This document shows, one piece after another, positions 1 to 8,980 of a DNA stretch of 64,000 nt. The stretch covers positions 1 through 64,000 of the forward strand of contig JANYDF010000113.1 of the NCBI GenBank assembly GCA_025359905.1, in the 5' to 3' direction. The position numbers and the translations under genes were made by a program. The notes beneath the pieces are model-generated. The model worked only from the letters and a program-made list of their open reading frames with translations. It ran no database searches and had not been told where the DNA came from. Source of the stretch: Rhodospirillales bacterium (GTDB lineage: Bacteria; Pseudomonadota; Alphaproteobacteria; Acetobacterales; Acetobacteraceae). Each line of letters starts with the position of its first letter. Position 1 is the first letter of the stretch.

Positions 1-124
1 CGGGGTATAGCGAAGGCAGGCGCTTGCTGCAACTGTGGGAAACGGGCAGGCAATAGGCGCGCAAGGGCAGCCCGCCCGCTTGGCCGGGGCAGCGGCGGGG
101 TCAGCGAAAGGGTCGGGGGTTCGC

Positions 125-1417
125 ATGAACGCGACGCGTCACGTCACCGGAACAGCCGCCCTACCAGCCGGCCGCCTGCGCGAGTGCCCCGATTGCGGGA
201 TGTTCCAGCGTTTGCCGCCATTGCCGCGCGGGTCAGTGGCGCGCTGCTCGCGGTGCGATGCCGTGCTGCGCCGCCGCCGGGTCGATCCGGTGGGCCGGTC
301 GCTGGCACTGGCAGTGACGGGGCTGCTCCTGCTGGCTTTGGCCGTCTGGCTGCCATTCCTCGATGTTTCCGCCGGCGGGCAGGCCCGGGAAACCTCGTTG
401 TTCAGCGGCCCCTACGAGCTTGAACAGTATGGCGTTTGGGAATTGGCCATCGCTGTGCTCGTCACGACAGTCTTGGCACCGCTCGCCCGGCTGGCCGCCT
501 TGACGTATGTGCTGGCAGGATTGCGCTTTGCGTCGCCGCCGCATCATTTGTATGCCGTGTTTCGCTGGGTCGAATGGCTTGGCCCTTGGTCGATGATCGA
601 AGTGTTTCTGCTGGGCGTCTTCGTGGCCTACACGCGGTTGCAGGCGATCGCGTCGGTCGAAATCGGCGGAGCGGTCTATGCGCTCGCCGGTTTGATGCTG
701 GCGACGGCAGCAGCCGATGGCGTGCTGGATCATGAGGCCGTTTGGGAGGGGTTGGAGCGGCGTGGCGTGGTTGCGGGACCCGCCCCGGCCCCTGGCCCGA
801 AGCATCGGCACCCGCTCTCCGGTTGCGACAGCTGCGGGCTGGTGAGCCGGGCCGCTGTGTCTTGTCCACGCTGCGGGGCCAATGTGCGGCCCCGCAAGCA
901 GGATAGCTTGCATCGCACCTGGGCGCTGCTGATCGCGGCGGCAATTCTGTATATTCCGGCCAACACGCTGCCTGTGATGACGGTGGTGCAATTAGGTCGC
1001 GGTGAGCCGAGCACAATTCTCGGCGGCGTGCAGGAATTGGCCACGCCGCAGTCTTGGCCGTTGGCCGTGCTGGTGCTGTTTGCCAGCGTGCTGGTGCCGC
1101 TGTTGAAGCTGTTCGGCCTTGGCTTCATGCTGATCACCACCCAGCGCGGCACGCGCGGCGGCCTGCGCGAGCGGACCTTGCTTTACCGGGTGGTGGAGTC
1201 GGTCGGCCGCTGGTCCATGATCGACGTATTCATGATATCCATTCTGACCGCACTGGTACGGATGGGCAAATTGGCGTCAGTGTATCCAGGACCCGGAGCG
1301 GTGGCGTTTTGCGCCGTTGTCGTGCTGACCATGCTGGCGGCGATGACCTTCGATCCCCGGCTGATGTGGGATGCGGCGGTGGGCCCCGTGCGCCGAGGAA
1401 AAAGCGCCGATGAGTGA
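125..1417 (+). CDS. pqiA: Paraquat-inducible protein A (PqiA), membrane subunit of a lipid transport system
   Basis: This is a 430-residue polytopic inner-membrane protein of the PqiA family, a partner of the MCE protein PqiB in moving lipids between the envelope membranes. It has two half-repeats. Each begins with a rubredoxin-like zinc ribbon (C21/C24 with C41/C44, and a second CDSCG/CPRCG pair near residue 240) followed by about four hydrophobic segments. An open frame continues upstream to a GTG at 35, but I chose ATG 125: it directly precedes the first zinc ribbon, and a G-rich stretch lies just before it. Its stop lies 8 bp inside the next gene, so the operon is translationally coupled. 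Confidence 0.9.
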   Translation: MNATRHVTGTAALPAGRLRECPDCGMFQRLPPLPRGSVARCSRCDAVLRRRRVDPVGRSLALAVTGLLLLALAVWLPFLDVSAGGQARETSLFSGPYELEQYGVWELAIAVLVTTVLAPLARLAALTYVLAGLRFASPPHHLYAVFRWVEWLGPWSMIEVFLLGVFVAYTRLQAIASVEIGGAVYALAGLMLATAAADGVLDHEAVWEGLERRGVVAGPAPAPGPKHRHPLSGCDSCGLVSRAAVSCPRCGANVRPRKQDSLHRTWALLIAAAILYIPANTLPVMTVVQLGRGEPSTILGGVQELATPQSWPLAVLVLFASVLVPLLKLFGLGFMLITTQRGTRGGLRERTLLYRVVESVGRWSMIDVFMISILTALVRMGKLASVYPGPGAVAFCAVVVLTMLAAMTFDPRLMWDAAVGPVRRGKSADE

Positions 1418-3122
1418 AGATGAGCCCGAACCGGCAGCGCCAGCCAACGAAGCACGGGTGCATGCGCGCAGGCCGTTTCACTACGTTTGGCTGGTCCCGG
1501 TCATTGCCGCATTGGTTGCTGGTTTTCTCGCGGTGCAATCCATTGTCCGGGCAGGGCCAGATATTACGCTGAACTTCAAGACCGCGGAGGGCCTGACCGC
1601 AGGACAAACCAAAATTCGACACAAGGCGGTGGAACTGGGAATCGTGAAAACCGTGCGGCTGTCGGCGGACAATCACCACGTCGAAGTCGTGGCGGACATG
1701 CAGAAGTCCGCCGAGCGCTATCTGACGGCCAACGCCCGCTTCTGGGTGGTACGGCCCCGGTTGGCGGCGGGCAATATATCGGGCCTCGATACCCTGGTAT
1801 CGGGCGCGTATATCGAAATGGACCCCGGAGAAGCCAGCTATGCGGCGCAAAAGCAATTCGACGGACTAGACGAGCCGCCCGCCGTGCGGTCGGATGAGCC
1901 GGGTAAGGCATTTGTGGTGATGGCCGAACGGCTTGGATCGCTCGCCAGCGGCTCGCCGGTGTTTTATCGCGATATCGCGGTCGGCGAAGTATTGAGCTAC
2001 GACGCACAGCCGGCTGCACTGGTACGCAACAAATCGATTCCAGTCTATATCTTTGTCCGCGAGCCGTTCGACAAGCTGGTGCGGCAAGGCACACATTTCT
2101 GGAACGCTTCAGGCGTCTCACTCGACCTCGGGGCCCAGGGGGTGCAGCTGCGGGTGGAAAGTCTGCAAGCCGCGCTGTCGGGTGGGATCGCATTCGAAAC
2201 GCCGGAGGACGCGCGCGACAATCCAGCGAGCCCGGTCGGCAACGTGTTCGAGCTTTATCCAACCCAAACGGCGGCGGCAAACGCCGGATTTCGCCAGCGC
2301 ATAAAATTCATGGCCTATTTCCAAGGCTCGGTTCGCGGCCTCGCCGTGGGTGCGCCGGTGGAGTTGTTTGGTATCCCGATTGGCACCGTCACCGGCATCG
2401 AACTGCAATTCGATCCGGCTGGGAACGATTCGCGGGTCGCGGTTCGCCTTGAGGTGCAACCGGAGCGGATCATGCAGCCTGAACAGTTGCGCGCGGCCGA
2501 TCCAATCGATGTGGCGCACCGGCTGGTGGCGCGCGGGATGCGGGTGCAGTTGCGCTCAACCAACTACCTCACCGGCCAACTGGTGGTGGCGTTCGACTTC
2601 TTCCCGGACGCCAAAACTGCGGAGGTGCGCCAAGAGGGCGATACCGTCGTGCTGCCGAGCATGCCGGGCGGCCTCGATAGCATCACGACCAATCTCAGCC
2701 AAATTCTATTGAAGATCGACAATCTTCCACTTGAACAGATCGCACGGAACCTGAACGACACACTGGCAGGTGCCCGATCTATCACAAACTCGAAAGATCT
2801 GCATCAAAGCATTACCGCGCTTTCGTCCACGTTATCTTCATTGCAGGATTTAGTACGCAAGACCGATAACGAGGTTGGCCCGGCGTTGAAGCGGTTGCCA
2901 GACATCGCGCAGGGGATGCAGGCGGCGATTGAACGGACGAGCAAGCTGCTTGGATCGGCAGATTCAGGCTATGGCGAGAACTCGCAATTCCGCCGGGATA
3001 TTCAGCGCTTGCTGGAGCAGGTCAGCGATACCGCTCGTTCGGTGCGGCTGCTTGCCGACTATCTCGACCAACATCCCGAGGCATTGCTGCGCGGCCGCAG
3101 TGGCCGGGCCGGAGAACGCTGA
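1410..3122 (+). CDS. pqiB: MCE-domain intermembrane transport protein PqiB
   Basis: A 570-residue protein with one N-terminal transmembrane helix (about residues 30-48), then tandem MCE/MlaD domains starting near ITLNFKTAEGL and repeated twice more, and a C-terminal alpha-helical region. In PqiB the stacked MCE rings form a tunnel across the periplasm for lipids. The ATG at 1410 has GAGGAA about 9 bp upstream and overlaps the pqiA stop by 8 bp. An in-frame ATG at 1371 lies deep inside pqiA and is less likely. The length matches the PqiB family. Confidence 0.92.
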   Translation: MSEDEPEPAAPANEARVHARRPFHYVWLVPVIAALVAGFLAVQSIVRAGPDITLNFKTAEGLTAGQTKIRHKAVELGIVKTVRLSADNHHVEVVADMQKSAERYLTANARFWVVRPRLAAGNISGLDTLVSGAYIEMDPGEASYAAQKQFDGLDEPPAVRSDEPGKAFVVMAERLGSLASGSPVFYRDIAVGEVLSYDAQPAALVRNKSIPVYIFVREPFDKLVRQGTHFWNASGVSLDLGAQGVQLRVESLQAALSGGIAFETPEDARDNPASPVGNVFELYPTQTAAANAGFRQRIKFMAYFQGSVRGLAVGAPVELFGIPIGTVTGIELQFDPAGNDSRVAVRLEVQPERIMQPEQLRAADPIDVAHRLVARGMRVQLRSTNYLTGQLVVAFDFFPDAKTAEVRQEGDTVVLPSMPGGLDSITTNLSQILLKIDNLPLEQIARNLNDTLAGARSITNSKDLHQSITALSSTLSSLQDLVRKTDNEVGPALKRLPDIAQGMQAAIERTSKLLGSADSGYGENSQFRRDIQRLLEQVSDTARSVRLLADYLDQHPEALLRGRSGRAGER

Positions 3123-3691
3123 TGCGCCGCATGGCGACACTCTTGATATCCGGCCTGCTCGCCGCCTGCGCGTCGCCGGCGCCGGATTTTTACACGCTGG
3201 CGGCGCTGCCGGGCAGCGCAAGCCATGTTTCGCTGCACAGTATCGAACTGCGCCGGATTGGTGTGGCAGGCTATTTGGACCGGCCGGAGATTGTGCGGTC
3301 CTCGGCGTCGTACCGGCTGCAATTGACCAGCACCGAACGCTGGGGCGAGCCGATGGCCGGCATGCTGGAGCGGGTGTTCACCGAAAATCTGGTCGAGCGT
3401 CTACCCGGCACAGCGGTATTCAGCGAGTCGGGCGCCATTTCCACATCGCCTGACCTCGTGCTGGAAGTCGACATCCAACGCTTCGATGCCGACGCAACCG
3501 GCGACATCGTGTTGCTGGCCCAGGTTGCAATGCGGCACGGCGACGCGCGCCAAGCGGCCGACGCCCGAACCCTGCGCCTGACAGCACGCCCCACGCGCGC
3601 CGGGGTGGGGGAACACGTGGCGGCCATGAGCCGGGCGTTGGCGCAACTGGCCGACGCGGTGGCCGATATCCTGGCGCAGAACGGCACGTAG
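3122..3691 (+). CDS. pqiC: PqiC family outer-membrane lipoprotein
   Basis: A 189-residue lipoprotein of the PqiC/DUF330 (ABC-type transport auxiliary) family. The N-terminus is a short lipoprotein signal with lipobox LLAAC, so the lipidated cysteine is C16. The mature part begins with the family-typical PAPDFYTL. PqiC is thought to anchor the PqiB tunnel at the outer membrane. Its ATG overlaps the pqiB stop by one base (TGATG), completing the pqiABC operon. The next gene is convergent, 9 bp downstream. Confidence 0.9.
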   Translation: MRRMATLLISGLLAACASPAPDFYTLAALPGSASHVSLHSIELRRIGVAGYLDRPEIVRSSASYRLQLTSTERWGEPMAGMLERVFTENLVERLPGTAVFSESGAISTSPDLVLEVDIQRFDADATGDIVLLAQVAMRHGDARQAADARTLRLTARPTRAGVGEHVAAMSRALAQLADAVADILAQNGT

Positions 3692-3700
3692 CGCAGGCGT

Positions 3701-4513
3701 TCAGCCTGCCGCGCGCTGCCAGATGCTTTGGGCCATGTCCCGCAGGGCGAGTGCTTCCTGCCAGCGATCCGACAACTCCATGCCGTCCGCTCCGGTGATC
3801 GCATAATCCGGCGGCCCCAACTCGCACAAAAACACGGCGTCCTGGCCCGGATGGCGGGCGGCATAGCTGCGCAACCCATAGTCCCACCATTGCTGAAACA
3901 GCCGCAGCCACTTGGCGTTTTGCGGAAAATCCAGCGCCACCTGAATCTGCCCCCGCGCCGCAACTCGGCCTTGGAACGAGGCGGACCGATCCAGCACGCG
4001 CTCGATATAGGCTTGCAACTCGGCCGTGGGCGGGCACGGCATCTCGCGGTCGACCACGTAGTGCGACAGGTCGGCGGACAGTTGCAATTCCGGAATTTCG
4101 TCCAGCAGCAACAAGGTGGAATACAGGTCGTTGGTGATGCAGTTGCGATGGGTTTCGAACTGCACCGGCATGTCCTCCTCCGCCGCCACGCGCAGCCAGG
4201 CACGGATCACGCTGGCCATTTCAGCGACGCGCAGCGGCATCACCTGTCCGACCACGATCACGAACGGCGACCCGACGTCGTGCGCCAAACGCAGCGCTGG
4301 CCGCAAATCTTCAATCGAGCGCGGGAACGCCGTGACCAGACCGGCCAGCCCGGTACGGGCAAAATGCGGCACCGTGGCGCGCGCCTGTTGCAATGTCAGC
4401 GCACCGAGATCGATCGCCATGCCATCGAATCCAGCGGCGGCCACCCGGTCGAAGCTGTCTGGCACCGGCGTGCCGGTCATCGCCCATAGGGCCTGGAACA
4501 CCTTCAATGCCAT
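3701..4513 (-). CDS. TIM-barrel protein of the sugar phosphate isomerase/epimerase (xylose isomerase-like) superfamily
   Basis: A 270-residue protein with an AP-endonuclease-2/xylose-isomerase-like barrel pattern. An acidic strand end FETHRN carries Glu and His, ADLSHYV carries Asp and His, and a further His/Glu appears near FLCELGP; these are typical metal ligands. The exact substrate cannot be read from sequence. I chose the ATG at 4513 (MALKVFQALWAM), 1 bp after the desaturase stop and out of a longer frame. It is the last gene of a minus-strand run ridA - DUF1028 - desaturase - this gene. Confidence 0.7.
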   Translation of the reverse strand: MALKVFQALWAMTGTPVPDSFDRVAAAGFDGMAIDLGALTLQQARATVPHFARTGLAGLVTAFPRSIEDLRPALRLAHDVGSPFVIVVGQVMPLRVAEMASVIRAWLRVAAEEDMPVQFETHRNCITNDLYSTLLLLDEIPELQLSADLSHYVVDREMPCPPTAELQAYIERVLDRSASFQGRVAARGQIQVALDFPQNAKWLRLFQQWWDYGLRSYAARHPGQDAVFLCELGPPDYAITGADGMELSDRWQEALALRDMAQSIWQRAAG

Positions 4514-4514
4514 G

Positions 4515-5480
4515 TCAATGCACCTGCCGCCCACCGATCCAGGTGCGGTCGTCGGGGTAGTCGGCCTCCGACTTGTTGGGCCAGAACGCGCGCAGCACAG
4601 CGGCCTGAAAGCCGAGATAGGTCATCATCGGCGGCGTCACGCCGCGCGCGGTAAACAGCGCCGCATGCAGCGTTGGCAGATTGTGGAACGGCACGCCGGG
4701 AAATGCGTGATGCGCGGTATGATACTGCATGTTCCAGCACATCCAGCGCAGCACGGCATTAGTACGGGTGCTGCGGGTGTTTTCCAGAATATTGCTGTGA
4801 TGCGGCAAGCCCAGATGCTCTATGGTGTTTTGTAGTTGATGCACCACTTTGGTCAGCAGCATCGGCGCGAGCCAGAACGTTACGGCGGCCCAGCTTCCGG
4901 CACTCACCGAGGCGATGGCGATGACGGCATATCCGCCCAGATGCCACCGCGCTTCGCGCACCAATCCGGCGCGGCGATTGGCCGGAATATACGGCTCGGT
5001 TACTCGCCCGGCAGCGAAGCGCACAATCCGCCGCCAGCGCGTGTACCAATATGTCGGGCCAACCATCCACCAGAAGTACGACCAGAACGTGTAACGCTCG
5101 CGCGCCAACTCGCCGTCGCGGTCCCAGTCCTGGGTATGCCGGTGATGCGCGGTATGCTGCAACTGGTCGAAATCGCGTGGAAAGAACAGCAGGAAGCCGA
5201 ACAAGCGCCCAAACCATTCGTTCGGCATGCGACTGCGAAACACCGTCCAATGGCTGAGTTCGTGCTGCCCGGCATAAAGAAAGTTGATCGGCACGCCGTG
5301 GAGCAGCAACATCGGCGCGGCCCAAAGCGTGCCCCAGCTAAGCCACAGCAGCGCCCCGGTCAGCCCGATGGCCGCCAAATGTGAGCCTACTTGCAGCGCG
5401 CCTGCCCGGTCCGACGCCGTGCACAGGCTGCGTAGCGTCGCCGCATCAATCAGGTCGCGCCGGGCAAAGACTTCCTGCAT
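4515..5480 (-). CDS. Membrane fatty acid desaturase family protein
   Basis: A 321-residue integral membrane di-iron oxygenase. All three histidine boxes are present: HELSH (73-77), HTAHHRH (109-115) and a late YHTAHHAFPG box near residue 255. Hydrophobic segments surround them. The family contains acyl-lipid desaturases, carotenoid ketolases and hydroxylases; the substrate is not determinable here. It lies 24 bp after the DUF1028 gene and 1 bp before the TIM-barrel gene, so all are probably co-transcribed. Confidence 0.85.
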   Translation of the reverse strand: MQEVFARRDLIDAATLRSLCTASDRAGALQVGSHLAAIGLTGALLWLSWGTLWAAPMLLLHGVPINFLYAGQHELSHWTVFRSRMPNEWFGRLFGFLLFFPRDFDQLQHTAHHRHTQDWDRDGELARERYTFWSYFWWMVGPTYWYTRWRRIVRFAAGRVTEPYIPANRRAGLVREARWHLGGYAVIAIASVSAGSWAAVTFWLAPMLLTKVVHQLQNTIEHLGLPHHSNILENTRSTRTNAVLRWMCWNMQYHTAHHAFPGVPFHNLPTLHAALFTARGVTPPMMTYLGFQAAVLRAFWPNKSEADYPDDRTWIGGRQVH

Positions 5481-5504
5481 GCGGGTCTCCCTTCGTGCCG
5501 ATGT

Positions 5505-6191
5505 TCAGGTCGCGTCCGCGTCGCCCGGAACGCCGTACGAAGGGGCCGACGAGGGATTGAGCGCCCGTGTTACGTACGCATCCATCTGCGGCAGCCACAT
5601 TGCCCATAAATCGGACAACGCGCCAATCGGGTCGGTCTCGTGCCAATCCACGCGCAGATCGGCCACCGGCCACGCCACATCGCGCACGATCAACAGACCG
5701 GCCGAGTGAACGGGGCCGGCTTCGCCCCCAGCGGCCAGGCCAGCCTGCATGGCCCGCACGAGCCGCTCGCCGAGCGGGCGCTCGACCAAGGCAGCGAACG
5801 CATCCACCATCGCGGCGAGAACCTCGGTCGCGTGCAACAGATTTCCAGCCGCAACCACGCCCGGCCCTTCCGCCGTGCCGTGCGTCCCCAGCGTGTGCGC
5901 GCCGGACGCCGCGGCAGTGCCGCCATGCCGGTCCACCAGCGCCAATTGCCGGTACTCGATGTGCGGCGCCGCCGCGCGCAAGCTGGCCAGCGCCTGCTCG
6001 GCGGACAGTCCGCCGGCCATCAGATCGAGGCCCTTCGGCCCCAAGGTTGGGTCGGTGATGTTCTGCGTCGCCACCGCGCCGACACCGGCGCGGGCATACG
6101 CGCACCGCGCCGCGACGGCTGGCGACGACGACGACACCGCGATGCCGAATTCCCCGGTGCGCGGGCAGCGCGCCGCGATGGAAAAGGTCAT
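5505..6191 (-). CDS. DUF1028 family protein
   Basis: A 228-residue member of DUF1028, recognised from the N-terminus MTFSIAARCPRTGEFGIAV, the SSSPAVAARC stretch and TQNITDP. The family is thought to adopt an Ntn-hydrolase-like fold and is often encoded next to RidA proteins and amino acid or amine catabolic genes, which is the case here. The function is not established. It starts 12 bp after the ridA stop. Confidence 0.88.
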   Translation of the reverse strand: MTFSIAARCPRTGEFGIAVSSSSPAVAARCAYARAGVGAVATQNITDPTLGPKGLDLMAGGLSAEQALASLRAAAPHIEYRQLALVDRHGGTAAASGAHTLGTHGTAEGPGVVAAGNLLHATEVLAAMVDAFAALVERPLGERLVRAMQAGLAAGGEAGPVHSAGLLIVRDVAWPVADLRVDWHETDPIGALSDLWAMWLPQMDAYVTRALNPSSAPSYGVPGDADAT

Positions 6192-6203
6192 GGCACGGTC
6201 CGC

Positions 6204-6617
6204 TCAGTCAGGAATGACAGCGGTGACTTCGATCTCCACCAGCCATTCCGGCCGCGCTAAGGCCGAGACAACGAGGCCGGTGGAGCAGTAATGCACGCCT
6301 TTCAGCCACTTGCCCATTTCCTGGTAGACCGCCTCGCGGTAGCGAATATCGGTCAGATAGATCACGCAGCGGCAGATATGCGACAGATCGCTGCCCGCTT
6401 CTTCGAGCAGCATACGGATATTGTCGATCGCCTTGCGCGCCTGCCCGGCTGCGTCGCCAATGTGCACGCTCTCGCGGGTGTCCAGGTCCTGTCCCACCTG
6501 GCCGCGCAGAAACACCAGCGCGCCGCGCGCCACCACGCCCTGCGACAGATCGTTGTCGAGCTTTTGCTCGGGGTAGGTCACCTTGGTGTTGAACGGGCGC
6601 AGACGCGTATGGGCCAT
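6204..6617 (-). CDS. RidA/YjgF/YER057c/UK114 family protein
   Basis: A 137-residue RidA-superfamily protein. Characteristic features are the GQVGQDL loop, the helix around ARKAIDNIRMLLEEAG, the strand CRCVIYLTD and the C-terminal LVEIEVTAVIP. Archetypal RidA hydrolyses reactive enamine/imine intermediates of PLP enzymes; this paralogue is probably a subfamily member with an unknown imine substrate. I chose ATG 6617 (MAHTRLRPF). The longer frame upstream encodes a Cys/Arg-rich stretch unlike the family. It is divergent from the ABC importer at 6807 and heads the minus-strand operon. Confidence 0.88.
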   Translation of the reverse strand: MAHTRLRPFNTKVTYPEQKLDNDLSQGVVARGALVFLRGQVGQDLDTRESVHIGDAAGQARKAIDNIRMLLEEAGSDLSHICRCVIYLTDIRYREAVYQEMGKWLKGVHYCSTGLVVSALARPEWLVEIEVTAVIPD

Positions 6618-6806
6618 GGGGTCCTCGGGGGCGGTCGGAGCGTTGAGCGTAGCGCAAAATTGCATTGACGCCAGCAATCGGCGGATTGCTGCTTCCCTCT
6701 TCCACCGGGCGCGTTTGGCGCATAGCTTGCTTGCGCATCTTGCAATCGCACAGGTTGGCCGCCGAACTGGCGCCGGCATCGTGCGCCATATGAAGGTAAG
6801 GGGACC

Positions 6807-7850
6807 ATGATGACTGGCCGGACCACTTTGCTGGGCTTAACCGCCGCCGCGTGCCTGACCGCTCTGCCCGCCTTCGCGCAAGGGCAATTGTCGGTGATGA
6901 GCTTTGGCGGTGCCTACCAGGCCGCGCAACGCTCGTCGTTCTTCGAGCCGTACACCGCCAAGACCGGCATCAAATTCGTCGAGCAGGAGTACGGCGGCGA
7001 GATCGCCAAGATCAAGGCGATGGAGCAGGCCGGCGGCGTGACGCTGGACGTGATCGACGTGGACGGACCCGGCGCGCAGCAAGGCTGCGACGAGGGGCTA
7101 TACGAGAAGCTCGACTGGCCGAAGGTCGGCGACCGTAAGGATTGGCAGCCGGGCACCGAAAACGACTGCGCGGTGGGCACCATCGTCTACGCGACCGTGC
7201 TGGCCTATGACGGCGACAAGTTGAAGGACGGCCCCAAGACGATGGCCGACCTGTTCGACACCAAGAAGTTCCCCGGCAAGCGCGGCCTGTGGAAGAACCC
7301 GGTGTCCAACCTGGAATTCGCCCTGATCGCCGACGGCGTCTCCAACAAGGACGTCTACAAGATGCTGGCCACCAAGGCCGGTCAGGATCGCGCCTTCAAG
7401 AAGCTGGACAGCATCAAGAAGGATGTCGTCTGGTGGGAAGCCGGCGCCCAGGCGCCGTCGCTGCTCGCGTCGGGTGAAGTGGTGATGACGACGGCGTGGA
7501 ACGGCCGCATCTTCAATGCCAACAAGGAAGGCAAGCACTTCAAGATCGTGTGGGACAACGAGCTGCTCGACGCCGACTACTGGGTGATCCCGAAGGGTGC
7601 CAAGAACCTCGACGCCAGCTATGCGTTCATCAAGTTCTCCACCTCGCCGGACGTGCTGTCGAACTTCCCGAAATACATCCCGTACGGCCCGGTAACCGGG
7701 GCGGCTGCCAAGGCGGTGGCGGCTGAGTATGCCGTGAACCTGCCGACCAGCCCGGCCAACGTGGCCACCGCGTTCGCGACCGATTACGGCTTCTGGGGCG
7801 ACCAGGGTGAGGAACTGCGCAAGCGCTTCACCACCTGGCTGGCGCAATAA
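6807..7850 (+). CDS. Periplasmic substrate-binding protein of a polyamine/opine-type ABC transporter
   Basis: A 347-residue extracellular solute-binding protein. The Sec signal peptide runs from residue 1 to about 24 (cleavage after AFA). Mature features include LSVMSFGGAYQ near the N-terminus and ADYWVIPKGAKN near the C-terminus, as in the PotD/PotF class. The start has a good ribosome-binding site (AAGGGGA about 3-4 bp upstream). It is the first gene of a four-gene importer, with 5 bp to the ATPase. Lysine-rich GC3 codon choice suggests high expression. The ligand is unknown; linkage to ridA/DUF1028 suggests an amine or amino-acid derivative. Confidence 0.88.
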   Translation: MMTGRTTLLGLTAAACLTALPAFAQGQLSVMSFGGAYQAAQRSSFFEPYTAKTGIKFVEQEYGGEIAKIKAMEQAGGVTLDVIDVDGPGAQQGCDEGLYEKLDWPKVGDRKDWQPGTENDCAVGTIVYATVLAYDGDKLKDGPKTMADLFDTKKFPGKRGLWKNPVSNLEFALIADGVSNKDVYKMLATKAGQDRAFKKLDSIKKDVVWWEAGAQAPSLLASGEVVMTTAWNGRIFNANKEGKHFKIVWDNELLDADYWVIPKGAKNLDASYAFIKFSTSPDVLSNFPKYIPYGPVTGAAAKAVAAEYAVNLPTSPANVATAFATDYGFWGDQGEELRKRFTTWLAQ

Positions 7851-7855
7851 CACCA

Positions 7856-8980
7856 GTGGACACATCCGCCCCGATGGCCCTCAACGCGCCGCTATTGCGT
7901 GCCAAAGGGGCGGACGATCTGGTTGTGTTCGACGGCGTGCAAAAGTCCTACGACGGACACACGCTTGTCGTGCGCGATCTGAACCTTGCCGTGAAACGCG
8001 GTGAGTTTCTCACGCTGCTGGGGCCGTCCGGCTCCGGCAAGACCACCACGCTGATGATGCTCGGCGGCTTCGAACGTCCGACCGCCGGGCACATCCTGCT
8101 GGACGGCAAGCCGGTGGAAGCGCTGCCGCCGGAAAAGCGCGATATAGGCTTCGTGTTCCAGAATTATGCACTGTTCCCGCATATGAGTGTGGCGGAGAAC
8201 GTCGCCTTCCCGCTGCGCTATCGCGGCGTGCGCGGCGCCGAGGCGCGCCAGCGCGTGGCCAAGGCGCTCGACATGGTGCGGCTCGGCGGGTTCGGCGGCA
8301 GGCGGCCCACGCAATTGTCCGGCGGACAACAGCAGCGCGTGGCACTCGCCCGCGCGCTGGTGTTTCAGCCCAAGCTGGTGCTGATGGACGAACCGCTTGG
8401 CGCACTCGATAAGCAATTGCGCGAGCGGATGCAGATCGAGATCAAGCATCTGCAACAAACGCTCGGCATCACCATCGTGTTCGTCACGCACGACCAAAGC
8501 GAAGCGCTGACGATGTCGGACCGCGTCGCGGTGTTCCACGACGGCATTCTCCAGCAGCTTGCCAGCCCGCGTGAACTGTACGACGAACCGGCCAACGCGT
8601 TCGTCGCGGGCTTCGTCGGCGAAAACAACTTTGTGCCCTGCACCGCCATGCGGATCGGCCCGCACGCCCACGCGCTGCTGGAAAGCGGGCTGAGCTTGGT
8701 CGGCACCATGCCGGTGGCGCTGCCCAACGCCGCCCAGGCCATGCTGGCCATCCGCCCGGAACGCATCGGGTTGGTGGCGTCGGGTGCCGAGGGCGCAGTG
8801 GCGTGCAACATCGCGGAGGCATTTTTCCTCGGCGATCATACCCGCGTGGATGCTACCGTCCCGGCGTTCGGCGGCATGAACGTGACGATCAAGCTGCCGC
8901 CGTCCACGCCAGTGCCGCCGCCCGGCGCCTCCGCCGGGCTGGTGCTGCCCGAACAGCACTGCCGGATCATCGCGCCATGA
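7856..8980 (+). CDS. PotA-like ABC transporter ATP-binding protein
   Basis: A 374-residue ABC ATPase. Walker A is GPSGSGKT (56-63), followed by the Q-loop in FVFQNYALFPH, the signature LSGGQQQR, Walker B LVLMDEP, the D-loop and the switch His in FVTHDQSEAL. A C-terminal TOBE-type domain carries LAIRPERIGL. This is the MalK/PotA class that energises importers at the inner membrane. The frame opens with GTG at 7856; ATG 7874 is an alternative. The stop overlaps the permease start by 4 bp (ATGA). Confidence 0.92.
   Translation: MDTSAPMALNAPLLRAKGADDLVVFDGVQKSYDGHTLVVRDLNLAVKRGEFLTLLGPSGSGKTTTLMMLGGFERPTAGHILLDGKPVEALPPEKRDIGFVFQNYALFPHMSVAENVAFPLRYRGVRGAEARQRVAKALDMVRLGGFGGRRPTQLSGGQQQRVALARALVFQPKLVLMDEPLGALDKQLRERMQIEIKHLQQTLGITIVFVTHDQSEALTMSDRVAVFHDGILQQLASPRELYDEPANAFVAGFVGENNFVPCTAMRIGPHAHALLESGLSLVGTMPVALPNAAQAMLAIRPERIGLVASGAEGAVACNIAEAFFLGDHTRVDATVPAFGGMNVTIKLPPSTPVPPPGASAGLVLPEQHCRIIAP

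Noticed and set aside
1-124. N-terminal extension of pqiA or end of an upstream gene
   Set aside because: The frame is open back to GTG 35, but the encoded Gly/Ala-rich sequence is unlike PqiA, and the window edge hides any upstream gene.
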